From contig CM060732.1 in assembly GCA_030704615.1 (NCBI GenBank), forward strand, positions 30,361,053-30,425,052: 64,000 nt of DNA, written 5' to 3'. Each line of letters starts with the position of its first letter. Within the stretch, counting starts at the first letter, position 1. The notes beneath the pieces were generated by a model. The model saw only the letters and a program-made list of their open reading frames with translations, was not told where the DNA came from and made no database searches. Positions 12,101 to 24,571 of this stretch are shown here, in pieces. The position numbers were made by a program, and so were the translations under genes. The DNA comes from Takakia lepidozioides (Eukaryota; Streptophyta; Takakiopsida; Takakiales; Takakiaceae).

Positions 12101-13290
12101 ACCTTCAGTTCTGAAGACACAACGACGGTAGACAACCTGTGTAACTTCTCCTGGGCCATCTCCGGCTTGCTTGGCTTGTTGTAATGGATTTTCACCTCTT
12201 GAAGAAACTGCGGTCCGAATGATGGGTCGGCAATTCTCAACTGCTTAACAAAAGCACTCATAATAGTCCTTCTTGTGGCCGTCATCTCTTTCTGGATGTG
12301 ACTCTCAACCCCCTTTGTTGTCCTTCTCTCCTCAGGGGTAGAGCTGTAGTATTCCAGTTTGCCACGCTCTCCTGCATCTGCAATGTCTTGCTGCAAGGGA
12401 ATGCATAAGAGTTGCATCAACCCAAGGGCAAGGGAAACAAACAGAAACAAACATGTGGAGGCAGGAATATCGAAAGGCCAGATGATGGAAGATGTATCTC
12501 ACCGCATACATATACTCCATGAAAGCCTCATGAGTCAACAAGTACCACGTTTCTGATGTCTTGGAGCTTTCGCACTTCTTGTACGTCTCTGCTGAAAGGA
12601 TGGTCTTGAAGTTGGTCAAGGGCATCTGCCCGATCCTTTGTATCCTGTACAGTGTGTGAACTAGACTCGTTTTGACATGCGATGTCTCCGTCCCTCTGCA
12701 GAATGATGTGTGAAAGTCAGAATGAAATTCAAGAACCGTCAATAGAGGACTGGAACAAAAGAACCACGGAACCACAACTGGAACATGTAGAATGAGAAAC
12801 CAGCCTGTTCACATCATTCATTGCCGTCAGAAGACCCATCATATTTTCGTCACAATCCAGCACCATCGATCGAACAGAGTAATGTCACTCTTCCTCCTGT
12901 GAGTGCAACCTCCCAATGACAGCCATCCATGCAAGCAACCGGTGGTTGCCATCCCATACGTGAAACATCTTCCCTGAGAATGCCTGGGTCGAAGGTTTCC
13001 TGGAGAGAAGAAGTTTGAAGGATTCGTTCACCTGTCTCCAAATGTGATCCCAGGAGTCCACGATTGACTCATCCACAAGGAGCTCATTGCCTCTAGAATC
13101 CCTAGTAGAAACGTAATTAAAAGACTTCGGATCCATCCAAATAACCATGAACAAACTCGGCCTCCAGCTTCAAGATGTCCTTGATGAGGGGTGGACGAAC
13201 AAAACCAACCTACACAGGGGAATCTTCAACCTCCCACCCGGGGCAAGCATACTTTGCACCACAAGCTGAGAGTTTACCTTCTGACCCCCC
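9167..13290 (-). pseudogene. MULE-B accessory gene: ParB/Srx-like plus N6/N4-MTase-like
   Basis: Diverged copy of the accessory gene at 1-4060, reaching its C-terminus. Inferred exons on the minus strand: ~13290-12800 (ParB/Srx-like, VWDGNHRLLAW), 12696-12505, 12391-11951, 11838-11611, ~11343-10680 (AT-hook-like GRGRK and GKGRGRGKG), ~10585-10265, ~10130-9850, ~9752-9553 and ~9343-9167. The late exons look like a beta-order N6/N4 DNA methyltransferase: LIILDIPDG (DPPY-like position), then GVLVFIQSID, a YLTKGDRPG strand, ERSPTFIQTIVE, and VLDLSMGT in the motif I position, followed after an intron by an ASYHACKASARR segment. Lesions: in-frame stops after SQEEE (~12885), at VKWL (~12088) and at GMRVL (~10311), stop codons near 11040, and a frameshift near 13120. 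The first exon is missing; the 116-bp array sits where intron 1 should be. Confidence 0.65.
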
Positions 13291-13439
13291 AGCATCTCGG
13301 CGACTTTTCTTCATAAAATTAATCGTCCACGACAACAATGATCTCCTTCCCCTGCCCCGAAGGGTTCTCAACCGCCACCCTTTGCATCTTCTCCTGCAGG
13401 GTTGTTCATTCAAATTGATATAACAGAGAGGCAAGGAAA

Positions 13440-16400
13440 GATGGTGTTTTGAGCATGGCAGATAGGCACTGTGTGGCCCAATCTCTCATCACAAAATAAG
13501 CAATGTGGGGCCGAAAACAGTGTGCGTTGCCGCACATTGTTCCAGCTTCCAAATAGGGGTGTTTTGAACATGACATTTGGCCCTATGTGGCACATTACCA
13601 CATAAAAAAACAAGCAGAGACGGGGCCAAGAAGGGGGCACAAACAGTGTGCATTGCCGCACACTGTTCGTGCTTCCAACTATGGGTGTATTGAGCATGCA
13701 TACTGGCCCTGTTCGTCCCAATTTCACATCAAAAAACAAGCAGAAAGGGGGCTCAAAACAGTGTGCGTTGCCGCACACTGTTTGAGTTTCCAATAAGGGT
13801 TGGATTCAACCTGACAGACTGGCTCTATGTGGCCTATTTTCACAACAAAAAAGAATCACAAAGGGGGGCTCAAACAGTGTGCGTTGGCGCACACTGTCTG
13901 AGCTTCCAATAAGGGGTGGATTCAACCTGCCAGAGTGCCCTATGTGCCCGATTTTCAAATCCAAAAAAAAACAAAAACGGGGCTCAAACAGTGTGCGTTG
14001 CCGCACACTCTTTGAGCTTCCAATAAGGGTTGGATTCAACCTGACAGAGTGGCTCTATGTGGCCTATTTTCACAACAAGAAAGAATCACAAAGGGGGGCT
14101 CAAATAGTGTGCGTTGGCGCACACTGTCTGAGCTTCCAATAAAGGGTGGATTCACCCTGCCAGAGTGCCCTATGTGCCCGATTTTCAAATTAAAAAATTA
14201 AAAAAATAAATGGGGCTCAAACAGTGTGCGCTGCCGCACACTATTTGAGCTTCCAATAAGGGGTGGATTCAACCTGCCAGAGTAGCCTTAAGCGCCCGAT
14301 TTACACATCAAAAAACAAGCAAAGACGGGGCTCAAAACACTATGCAATGTCGCACACTGTTTGAGCTTCCAATAAGGGTTGGAATCAACCTGACAGAGTG
14401 GCTCTATGTAGCCTATTTTCACAACAAAAAAGAATCACGAAGGGGGGCTCAAACAGTGTGCGTTGGCGCACACTGTCTGAGCTTCCAATAAGGGGTGGAT
14501 TCAACCTGCCAGAGTGCCCTATGTGCCCGATTTTCAAATTAAAAAAAACAAAAAACGGGGCTCAAACAGTGTGCGGCAGCTTCCAATAAGGGGTGGATTC
14601 AACCTACCAGAGTGGCCCTATGTGCCCGACTTTCACATCAAAAAGCAAGCAAAAAAATGGGGCTCAAACACTGTGCGCTGCCGCACACGGTTTGAGCTTC
14701 CAATAAGGGGTGGATTCAACCTGCCAGAGTAGCCTTAAGGGCCCGATTTACACATCAAAAAACAAGCAAAGACGGGGCTCAAAACAGTGTGCGTTGCCGC
14801 ACACTGTTTGAGCTTCCAATAACGGTTGGATTCAACCTGCCAGAGTGGCCCTATGTGGCCTATTTTCACAACATAAAAGAATCCCAAAGGGGGTTCAAAC
14901 AGTGTGCGTTGGCCACACTGTCTGAGATTCCAATAAGGGGTGGATTCAACCTGCCAAAGTGCCCTATGTGCCCGATTTCCAAATCCAAAAAAAAAGCAAA
15001 AAACGGGGCTCAAACAGTGTGCGTTGCCGCACACTGTTTGAGCTTCCAATAAGGGGTGGATTCAACCTGCCAAGGTGGCCCTTTGTGCCCGACTTTCACA
15101 TCAAAAAACAAGCAAAAAACGGGGCTCAAACTGTGTGCGTTGCCGCACACGGTTTGAGGTTCCAATAGGGGGTGGATTCAACCTGCCAGAGTAGCCTTAA
15201 GGGCCCGATTTTCACATTAAAAAACAAGCGTAGACGGGGCTCAAAACTGTGTGCGTTGCCGCACACTATTTGAGCTTCCAATAAGGGTTGGATTCAACCT
15301 GCCAGAGTGGCCCTATGTGGCCTATTTTCACAACATAAAAGAATCACAAAGGGGGGTTCAAACAGTGTGCGTTGGCGCACACTGTTTGATCCTCCAATAA
15401 GGGGTGGATTCAACCTGCCAGAGTGGCCATATGTGGCCTATTTTCACATCAAAAAAGAATCACAAAGGGGGGCTCAATTAGTGTGCGTTGGCGCACACTG
15501 TTTGAGCTTCCAATAAGGAGTGGATTCGACCTGCGAGAGTGGCCCTATGTCCCCGATTTTCACATCAAAAAACAAGCAAGTAAGGGGGCTCAAACAATGT
15601 GCGTTGCCGCACAGTGTTTGAGCTTCCAATAAGGGGCGGATTTAACGTGCCAGATTGGCCCTATGTGCCCGATTTTCACATCAAAAAACAAGCAAAAAAC
15701 GGGGTTCAAACAGTGTGCGTTGCCGCACATTGGTTGAGCTTCCAGTAAGGGTTGGATTCAACCTGCCGGAGTGGCCCTATGTGGCCTATTTTCACAACAT
15801 AAAAGAATCACAAAGGGGGGTTCAAACAGTGTGCGTTGGCGCACACTGTTTGATCCTCCAATAAGGGGTGGATTCAACCAGCCAAAGTGGCCATATGTGG
15901 CTTATTTTCACATCAAAAAAGAATCACAAAGGGGGGCTCAAACAGTGTGCGTTGGCGCACACTGTTTGAGCTTCCAATAAGGGGTGGATTCGACCTGCGA
16001 GAGTGGCCCTATGTGCCCGATTTTCACATCAAAAAACAAGCAAGTAAGGGGGCTCAAACAATGTGCGTTGCCGCACAATGTTTGAGCTTCCAATAAGGGG
16101 CGGATTCAACCTGCCAGATTGGCCCTATGTGCGCGATTTTCACATCAAAAAACAAGCAAAAAACGGGGTTCAAACAGTGTGTGTTGCCGCACTCTGTTTG
16201 AGCTTCCAATAAGGGGTGGATTCAACGTGCCAAAGTAGCCTTAGGGGCCCGATTTTCACATCAAAAAACAAGCATAGACGGGGCTCAAAACAGTGTGCGT
16301 TGGCGCACACTGTTTGAGCTTCCAATAAGGGGTGGTTTAATCCTGCGAAAGTGGCCCTATGTGCCGGATTTTCACATCAAAAAACAAGCAAAAAATGGGG

Positions 16401-17570
16401 CTCAAACAGTGTGCGTTGCCGCACACCGCACACGGTTTGAGGTTCCAATAAGGGGTGGATTCAACTTGCCATAATAGCCTTAAGGGCCCGCTTTTCACAT
16501 CAAAAACATGAATAGACAGGGCTCAAAATAGTGTGTGTTGCGGCACACTGTTTGAGCTTCCAATAAGGGTTGGATTCAACCTGCCAGAGTGGCCCTATGT
16601 GACCTATTTTCAAAACAAAAAATAATCACAAAGGGGGGTTCAAACAGTGTGCGTTGGCGCACACTGTTTGAGCCTCCAATAAGCGGTGGCTTCAACATGC
16701 TAGAGTGGCCCTATGTGGCCTATTTTCACGTCGAAAAAGATTCACAAAGGGGGGCTCAAACCGTGTGCGTTGGCGCACACTGTTTGAACTTCCAATAAGG
16801 GGTGGATTCAACTTGCCAGAGTGGCCCTATGTGCCCGATTTTCACATCAAAAAACAAGCAAGTAAGGGTGCTCAAACAGTGTGAGTTGCCGCACACTATT
16901 TGAGCTTCCAATAAGGGGCGGATTCAACCTGTTAGATTGGCCCTATGTGCCTGATTTTGACATTAAAAAACAAGTTAAAAATGGGGTTCAACAGTGTGCG
17001 TTGCCGCACACTGTTCAAGCTTCCAATAAGGGGTGGATTCAACCTGCCAGAGTAGCCTTAGGGGCCTGTTTTTCACATCAAAAAACAAGCATACATGGGG
17101 CTCAAAACTGTGTGCATTTCCGCACACTATTTGGGCTTCTAATAAGGGGTGGTTTCAACCTGCGAGAGTGGCCCTATGTGCCCGATTTTCAAATCCAAAA
17201 ATAAGCAAAAAAAAATGGGGCTCAAACAGTGTGCATTGGCGCACACTTTTTGAGCTTCCAATAAGGCGTGGTTTCAACCTGCGAGAGTGGCCCTATGTGC
17301 CCGATTTTCACATCAAAAAACAAGCAAGTAAGGGGGCTCAAAGAGTGTGCGTTGCCGCACACTGTTTGAGCTTCCAATAAGGGGTGGATTCAACCTGCGA
17401 GAGTGGCCCTATGTGCCCGCTTTTCACATTAAAAAACAAGCAAAAAATGGGGCTGAAACAGTGTGCTTTGCCGCACACTGTTTGAGCTTCCAATAAGGGG
17501 TGGATTCAACCTGCCAGAGTAGCCTTGGGGGCCCGATCTTCACATCAAAAAACAAGCATAGACTGTTCGG
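13440..17570 (+). repeat. 116-bp tandem satellite (~35 copies)
   Basis: Successive units repeat every 116 bp (for example 15307, 15423, 15655, 15771, 15887). Each has a palindromic core, CAGTGTGCG..CGCACACTG, flanked by CTCAAA and TTTGAG, so the complementary stretch is longer. Then come TTCCAATAAGGGGTGGATT, CAACCTGCCAGAGTGG, CCCTATGTG and an A-rich stretch. The spacer between the core arms varies (TTG, TTGC). The first ~350 bp are the most diverged. Two inverted copies lie at 33120-33285. The 69-residue open frames across the units come from the repeat and are not genes. Confidence 0.95.
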
Positions 17571-17885
17571 CTGATGGGAATCTCCATCCGACCCTGGAGG
17601 AGTGTTCAATTTCCTTTTGCATGATCCAAATCTTTCCTCACCTTCCAAATGGGGGACACTGGATTGCAAAGGGGAGCCTTCAGTGCATCAGTTAAGAGCC
17701 CAGGTCATCTTCGATGGGTCTCCGGACCTACTCGTAGCCCTTAGCATCAACAAAGTCATATGAGGGCCCTTGCCTCCGCCCCGTCCCATCAGAAAATTGC
17801 GGTACCGGGTTTGTTGTGTAAGTGCCCGCACCATGTCATCAGCAGTGGCCACATACAAGTTACGTCTTGCTTTTCACTAGAAGCA
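17570..17885 (-). pseudogene. MULE transposase fragment (element B)
   Basis: Reverse-strand reading matches the post-DDE linker of the element A transposase: LYVATADDMVRAL, QQTRYRNFL, VPHLEGEERFGSCKRKL, NTPPGSDGD. An in-frame stop lies between TWALN and CTEGSP. It abuts the satellite array directly, and nothing upstream of LYVAT is recognisable. Confidence 0.8.
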
Positions 17886-17889
17886 TTCG

Positions 17890-18520
17890 TGTCATTTACC
17901 ACTGGGGTAACGACTCATTTTGAGTCGTAAAAGTCAAAAAACTGGGATCGACTGGAAGTTACAATAGACTAGTTGCACCAGACGTGGTAGTTGGGTTGGA
18001 CATCCAATGATTGGAGTGGTAAAGGACGCAGACGCGCGAACAACTGCTCAGCGATTAATGCGATTAATGCTGAAGAACCACGTGGCGTAACCAGGCGGGC
18101 CGCCCGTGTGTCTGACCTTTTGGGCTGACTTTGACTTTTCCCTCCGGATGAGTGGACTGACTCACCCAGGGCGCGGTGACACATGGACGCAGACGTGGAT
18201 GCGGACGTGGATGCCGATGTGGCGGCGCCGCGACGAGCGGCAATGCTACCGCGTGGCCACGGGCCCAAGACACCACATCGCAGTCGGCCACATCACTTGG
18301 AGTGCTGCATGTGACGTCGCAACAGCCACTGGCGAAGTCAACTGCACAACTTCCGGCAGACGAATCCACGGGGACCACGTGGAGAGTGTGTGGGTCAACG
18401 CGTGGTGTCGTCCCCACGCAATGGCAGTGATGGGTACGACTGCTAGTGGAAAGACGCAGAGTGCTTGTGCCATCTCGGGACTGCTTTGGCCAACTCCGCT
18501 ACCACTGTGCTAGTTGGTTG
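17890..18520. other. Spacer with short GC-rich degenerate repeat
   Basis: No gene recognised. About 18176-18240 has a degenerate GACGTGGATGC-type repeat within a GC-rich stretch. This is probably the junction between MULE-B debris and the CACTA region. Confidence 0.35.
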
Positions 18521-18529
18521 CACTACAGT
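18521..18529. repeat. Candidate CACTA terminal repeat, left
   Basis: CACTACAGT, with the inverse (ACTGTAGTG) at 25009-25017. A further CACTTGTAGTGG lies about 30 bp inside. CACTA-superfamily ends begin CACTA or CACTG. No 3-bp target duplication matches, and the TNP2 gene falls outside this pair, so the assignment is weak. Confidence 0.25.
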
Positions 18530-19059
18530 AGGAAAGCATGAAAAATGAGCACTTGTAGTGGTTTGTGTGAGTTTCCAACTGACCTGCATTCTAAGCTGAA
18601 AATATGGTTCTGATGCGTTCTACTGGTTTTAGTGGTTCACCCATATGCAGGGGGAATTGAGAAGCAATGATACTGGGCGAGACTAAGAACACAGACCACG
18701 ATGCATGCACAACATCACGCTAATGAACCAAATAGATGAGGCAACAGGGAGACCAAAGACCATCACACATACACATAGAAGGTGGACGGACACGACGACA
18801 AGTCAGGAAATGTGATATTACATTCAAATTAGAGACCGTCACGGCACACCTGCATATGAGCAAGACTAAATGCCAACATACATGGTTGCCGGACATCACT
18901 TAAACTGTCATGGCCCAAATGTTCAAAACTGGTAACGTGAGTATCATACACACTTCTATGAGTATCATTACACACCCAACAGGGACTACAAACATGAAAT
19001 GTCACTTGATACTTTCACCTTTCCTCATACTCTTCTCTGGCCACAGAGTCACCGTGCCT

Positions 19060-22000
19060 TTCACGTGTGCTAGTGTGGTCTGGGGGGGGCATCGTCCACA
19101 TTTGGGCAAGGCAATGTAACACTTGGAAGCATGATCTCGTGGACTTTCACCTTGTACCACCCAGATCGAATGTCCTTGCAGTGGAACTTGTCAACCCCAG
19201 CTATTCCCACCACTTCCACCTTGGCGGCGGCTGTCTTTGACCGCTTGTCATGGGGGTTCAGGAGAAACACAGGATCTGATATCTGCAGACACCAACATCA
19301 GGGTCCACTCAGCAACAAACATAGCAATGACAGGGTAAAAGTCAAGCGTAGCTGGGCATGGAAACAATCTTGGTTGCCACAATACTGAATCAGCAGCCAA
19401 TTCACGGTGTACCAACGTACCTTGAAGCGAAGCTCGTCGCTGAGGGTGGCAACTGAGGAAAGCTGCCCACGTGTCTTCAACTGCAGTAGCAAAAAGAGGT
19501 TTAGTCAGACGGATAAGAATAACATGAACTCTGGTGGTTGCAATGGTATAAACACACCTCCACGGAGCAAGCTAACAAACACCCTACTCAGACCCTAGCA
19601 CTACAACTTCCTGGCAAAAATAACCCTACTAAAAACCAGCCAGGCAAAGCAAGGAGCCATGAATGCATGCCTGGGGAACCACGTCTTGCTGCGATGATGG
19701 TGCCGGGGACAGCCCACTCCTCTTGCTCACCTGCAATGAATACACATTGCAACGCTTCAGGAAGTGTATCCATAAAGGAAACCAAGCAAGTAAGTTTGCG
19801 GAGAGGGGCTGGGAACAACCATACCTTGGGCGCTGCCTCCTCATGCCAGGGGGGGAATCCGGAATGCTGCCGCCGTAGCACTATGGTCGTAGGCGCAGGA
19901 CCCACCTTCTTCACATTCAACCCCACTGCCACTCCCTGTACATGTGGTCCCTGCAAAACATATAGTGCCAGCCTTGCGTGAGAGGGCATCCGGGGGGAAC
20001 AAAACAAACATGGACTTTGGCTTCGATGTCATGTTGCAAACAGTAAGGTTAGTTTCACCTGCATGGGCGCAGAAGTACTTCCCCCAACGACCTCATCCTC
20101 TCCCACATTCAAGCTGCCAGTCGGGGTCAACTTTCGCGTGCTTGTGAAGACACGCACATCCTTGGAGCAAAACAAATCTTGGCAGTAGGGCCAGACTGTT
20201 TCTAAAAGGTAGTCTGAATCGGGCCCCTCACTGACATTGCAAGTGACATCAAACGACAATGGATGGACCATGTTCAAAGGGGAGTTCCCCCTCCCCTTGT
20301 GTGGTGAATCATCCACTAGGAGGGTGTTGGATTTGTTAAATCCAGAAAATTCCGACCACACCCTCGACAGTCTCTTCTGTAAGTTCTGTACGGCAGGCCC
20401 TTTTGTGGGGTGTGGCTCTGTCAAGGGGTCACACTCCTCTTGTGACCACACAAAGAGGGGAGAACCCTTGACCCCCTGCATGACCACTTTGAAGATGTCT
20501 GCAACATTCCCCTTGGAAGCACAGGACCATATCCCAACGTAGAAATACCGGAAGAGAAGGTTTAAAAACTCGCAGACCTGGGGCCTTGGGAAAACATACT
20601 TGTTGGTGGTCAACACCCATGGCCAATGACGCCTCGGGTTGGGCTGAAAGTTAGGAATAGAGTGGCACAGGATCCCGTTCAGGTCTAGAACAATTAGTTT
20701 TGACTTTTCTATGAAAGGAGCTTTTGAAGGGGTGTCACGGGGTCTCACCTCAGTGGGTTGGGAGACAACAGTCACCCCGGAGGGCAAAGTTTTGGTCCTC
20801 CTGCAGCCTGGACCAGGCAAACTACCACCCTCTCCCCCTACAGCTTCCCCTTTTCCCCCATCGTCCATGTCATCCCCACCAACTTGCTGGACCTCTCCCT
20901 CTTCAACGAGTGGACCCTGCCCCCCACTGTGAATATCATCAACAACAGCCCGGACCTCTGTCACATCCCTACCCACTACAATTACTTCCTCCTTGTCAGG
21001 TACAATGGTCGCAGCAGGGGGGTCTTCCATAATGCCACCCGTCACACCCCCTTTTTGCCCCATCATGAGTTCCACTATCTTCTTCAGTTGTGCTTCCATT
21101 CCCCTCTCCCGCTCCGCAGAGAGAGCCGCAAGCCTCTCCAGGGCCCCGATGCGGGCTGCCATTGAGTTCCCCGCTCCCTACGCATACAAACACCCACCCG
21201 TACTGTTAAAAACCAGAAGAAGAGGCCGAATGTGCAGGATTTCAGGCATTCGGAGATGGCTAGGTTTGGCATAACACCCCTCGTGTACCATGCGTGGGGG
21301 CCCCACATACCCACCAAATCTTAGTACAACAACAGATTCATGAATGGAAACCGGACTTCAAAACATACCTGGCTCAAAACAGACTCTGATGGGGTGCCAG
21401 TCGCAGCGTTCTTGCACTCCGCCCCGAGCTCGGACAGTGACGGGCTCCGCGCTTTGCGTCTTTTCTGTATTTGCCCATCCACACACTGTCAGTACAAATG
21501 CCAGGAGCATATGGACAAAGCACTGCCCTGCATATCACATAACAACTAATTCTGCACAAGCAATAAAACCCACTCGTGGGTGTCTCTTCCATCAGAACAT
21601 GCCACAACGTAAGAGCAATGAGAAGGGGGTGAGAGAGATTACCAAACGGGCTGCTTGGCCTGCAACTCCTGCCCGGCCCCAATGCGAGGGGTTCGTGACA
21701 CAAGCACGCGCTTGCTTCATCCCTTCAGCCTTTGCAAGTCCACGAGGGGACTCCCAGTAGGCAACAAGCTTATCCCAATAGGCGGGTTCAGTGTTCATTG
21801 GCCTCACACCAGTCTTCGCCCATTTATCTTTCAGTTTTGCTCTTTCTCCTTTCATTATCTTCCCACATTGCTTCACTATAAAATCACGATTGGCAGGGAT
21901 AGGTGTGTACTCGTACATTCCATTTATGCCCTCTATTACTGTTGACATGGCACTCTGGGACTGCTGGTCAATGTCTTGTACGCTTGAGTCAAGGTAACGC

Positions 22001-24571
22001 AATGCCAGGCCACGCAAATCACGCTGCCAGTGTTCCTTACCTTCGCAGCCAGCATTGATGACTCCATTTCCATGCACCTCCACCTTGTGGCGCTTTAGCC
22101 CTGCAGCCACCCTTCCCTCTCCATCTCCTTCCCATTGTTTCATGGCATGACGTCGTTCCTTCCTCAGCTCTGATGTCCGTTTCCTGCCCCCATGCTCTGG
22201 AGCAGCGCCGTCATACGTTGTGGGGGGTGACTGATGTGTGCCGGAGGGGGGAGGGCCGTATGGAGATGTGGGAGGCCCCCATTGTGACGTGGCAACATCA
22301 GGAAGCCAGCGCCACGACCCCGAAGCAGGGGGGGCTCCCCATGGTGCACTCTGTTGTGGAGACCATCCGGCAGGGGGTGGGTGCCAAGGTTGGTGTTGGT
22401 TGGCATTGTGTGGTGGCTGTGAGTGCTTTGCTGCAGCTTCACTCCCCTTCCGTGCCAAAAACATCCCACACACAAGGTGCATCAGCTGTAGTCCTACTGA
22501 ACACAACGTCACCAGAGCACAAACCATCCCACAACCACAACTATGGATTGGCTGACCTCAAACCCACTCCCCTGCAGCGCAAGTGCCAAAAACTGAAAAG
22601 GAGAGGGACAGAATGTCCTCATAACATGTAAGCCCATTCATTGGTGAAGAAACAGAATGTGGGCGGGTTCACATCAGTACCACATGAAACTTACCAGGAA
22701 ACAGAACATCCATCCGGGTTTTGCACATATCCAGTGGACATCTATTCACACAATCAGCAAATGGCTGTATGGCGGAGCCCAGCAACGGAGCCCCAAAAGG
22801 CCTAAAGACTCTCAATGTTGGTAAACACAGGTGCAGACACAATTCAATTGAAAGGATATTGCAGACCTAGCCTCGTTGGAGTTATCAACGCATATAGCAA
22901 ATGCGTACTCCAACGCAGGTGCAATGACGTGACAAAGCAACATTTCCTTGACCTAAAAACTAGTCCCTCTGCACACAGTGGTAGACCTGAAGGTTTTTCC
23001 ACGATGTCCTCCCCCATGACACAAATTGAAAACATGTTCAGGGATGTTTTCTGCCTAACTTCATTTTCTGCCCAATCAGATCTCCTCTACGCTGATGATG
23101 TTGCCCTTTTGGCACAATCCCCGGTCTTTCTGCAACGCCATATCAAAATTTTGGAACAGTTCTGCAAAGACTATGGGATGCAAGTCAATCTTAGCAAGAC
23201 CAAGATCATGGTCTTCAATGGCCAGGCTGATCGTAGATTCATCTTCAACCAGCAGGAAATTGAGATTGTCAAATCATACCGGTACCTAGGTCTGGTTATC
23301 CACTCCCCCAAGTTTCACTTTGCAGCCACTGCCTTGGACAGATTGACTAAAGGTAAGGCGGCCTCCGTCCGCCTTCACGCAAAATGCAAGCAAATACATC
23401 TGCGGCATCCCCCGACCAAAAAGTGGTTGTTTGACACCGTTGTCAGCCCTGCTACCATCAATGGTTGTGAGTTCTGGGCACCTGGTGTCCCTGTCTCCTG
23501 GTGGGAAAAGAATTTGGAACCATTACAGTCATCTTTTCTCCAAGCAATGCTTGGCGCCAGGAGCACAACTCCATCTCATCCTAGGTGCAAGTTCGCATGT
23601 GTACCATTGCAATCCGAGGCACAGTTCAGGCTTACAATCTTTCTCCATAGATTGCAGGCCCTTCCACCCAAAGGGCTAGTGGCAAGGGCCCTCACAACAT
23701 CTATGAGGCTCAAAGCTGCAGGTTTCGGGAACTCCTGGTATGCTCGAGTGGACAGTTTATTGAAACGTAACGGACTTTCTACTGCTTTCCTATTACCAAT
23801 GAACCCACATGAGGTGGACATCACATCCAGACATGACCGCAACAGACTCATTCGGAGAGAGCTTATGGAATTACATGTCAAGAGAACTTGGATGCTACCC
23901 AATCTCACAACAAAGCTCCACTTCTATCGAGAGACATTCTTGGTGCTCCGCGATGATAGAATCTTCAGACCAAATTACCTTTCAGCACCCTTACCTCCTT
24001 CCCTCTTGAGGGCATTGGGGCGGTTCAGGGTGGGTTCCCACAACCTACGGATAGAGACTGGCAGATGGGAAAACCTGCAACGGGAGGACCGCCTATGTCC
24101 AGCTTGCATAGGGCGCAGCAAGGAAATTGAAACTGAAGAACACTTCTTCTTCTACTGCCCTGTATACTACGAGATCCGTTTGAACAACTTTGTGGATATG
24201 TGCATCCCAGTTTCAGTTTCAGGAGAACTCAACGCCCAGAAAACAAGAACACAAGTAGGGGTAGAACTCACCTCATGCGCAGCGGTTTTGTGCCGTTTGC
24301 GCACCTTTTGGAGAGACTCTGCAGATGGAGGTGCAATTTCCTCCGAACTGTCCTCCACCTCATCGTCGTCGCCCATGCTATACTCGCTTGTGTCAAAATC
24401 CGAACTCGAAGACCGCCCACCGCTCTGCCTTCCCTCTCGCACCGACGCCATCTGTACCGGATTCAGTCGAGCCAGGCGGGGGCTCCTTCGCACCGCGGGG
24501 CTGGAATGTGCAGAAGTGGGAGGAGGTGATGCTGCCTCGGCGGTCGAGCGCTTCTTACTAGGCGTGGACAT
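19060..24571 (-). CDS. CACTA Transposase_24-like protein with FCP1-like domain
   Basis: Inferred exons on the minus strand: 24571-24272 (ATG, MSTPSKKRS.., acidic), ~22470-21654, ~21478-21371, ~21180-20059, ~19950-19826, ~19790-19640, ~19481-19420 and ~19282-19060. The second exon has a Pro/Gln-rich stretch and the Ptta/En/Spm (Transposase_24) signature YWDKLVAYWESPRGLAKAE. The fourth exon starts with a coiled coil (IGALERLAALSAERERGME) and then has an FCP1/NIF-type HAD domain: LIVLDLNGILCHSI, VFPRPQVCEFL, VGIWSCASKGNV, LLVDDSPHKG. The second Asp of the DxDG motif is Asn, so phosphatase activity is doubtful. The last exons (PVFLLNPHDKR.., WYKVKVHEIMLPS..) resemble the usual tail of Transposase_24 proteins. 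Exon borders are by eye. No clear stop was seen inside the FCP1 part. Confidence 0.65.
22815..24240 (+). pseudogene. 5'-truncated LINE reverse transcriptase fragment
   Basis: Lacks the first half of the RT palm. It begins near the catalytic strand (LLYADDVALLA, ~23085) and continues through the thumb/connection (VNLSKTKIMVF, YRYLGLVIHS) to a Cys/His tail of the type CPAC..EHFFFYCPVY. It lies, in opposite orientation, in the inferred first intron of the Transposase_24 gene. The open frame continues to ~24614, but past 24240 it is only antisense to that gene's first exon. Typical plant or jockey-like LINE remains. Confidence 0.8.

Noticed and set aside
13806-17380. Many similar 60-115-residue open frames on both strands (GGFNLPEWPYV-type)
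   Set aside because: They repeat every 116 bp with the satellite, cycle through frames because 116 is not a multiple of three, and have no start context. They are repeat artefacts.
13440-17570. CRISPR array
   Set aside because: Spacing is regular, but the spacers are themselves repeated, units are 116 bp, no cas genes are present and the genome is eukaryotic.
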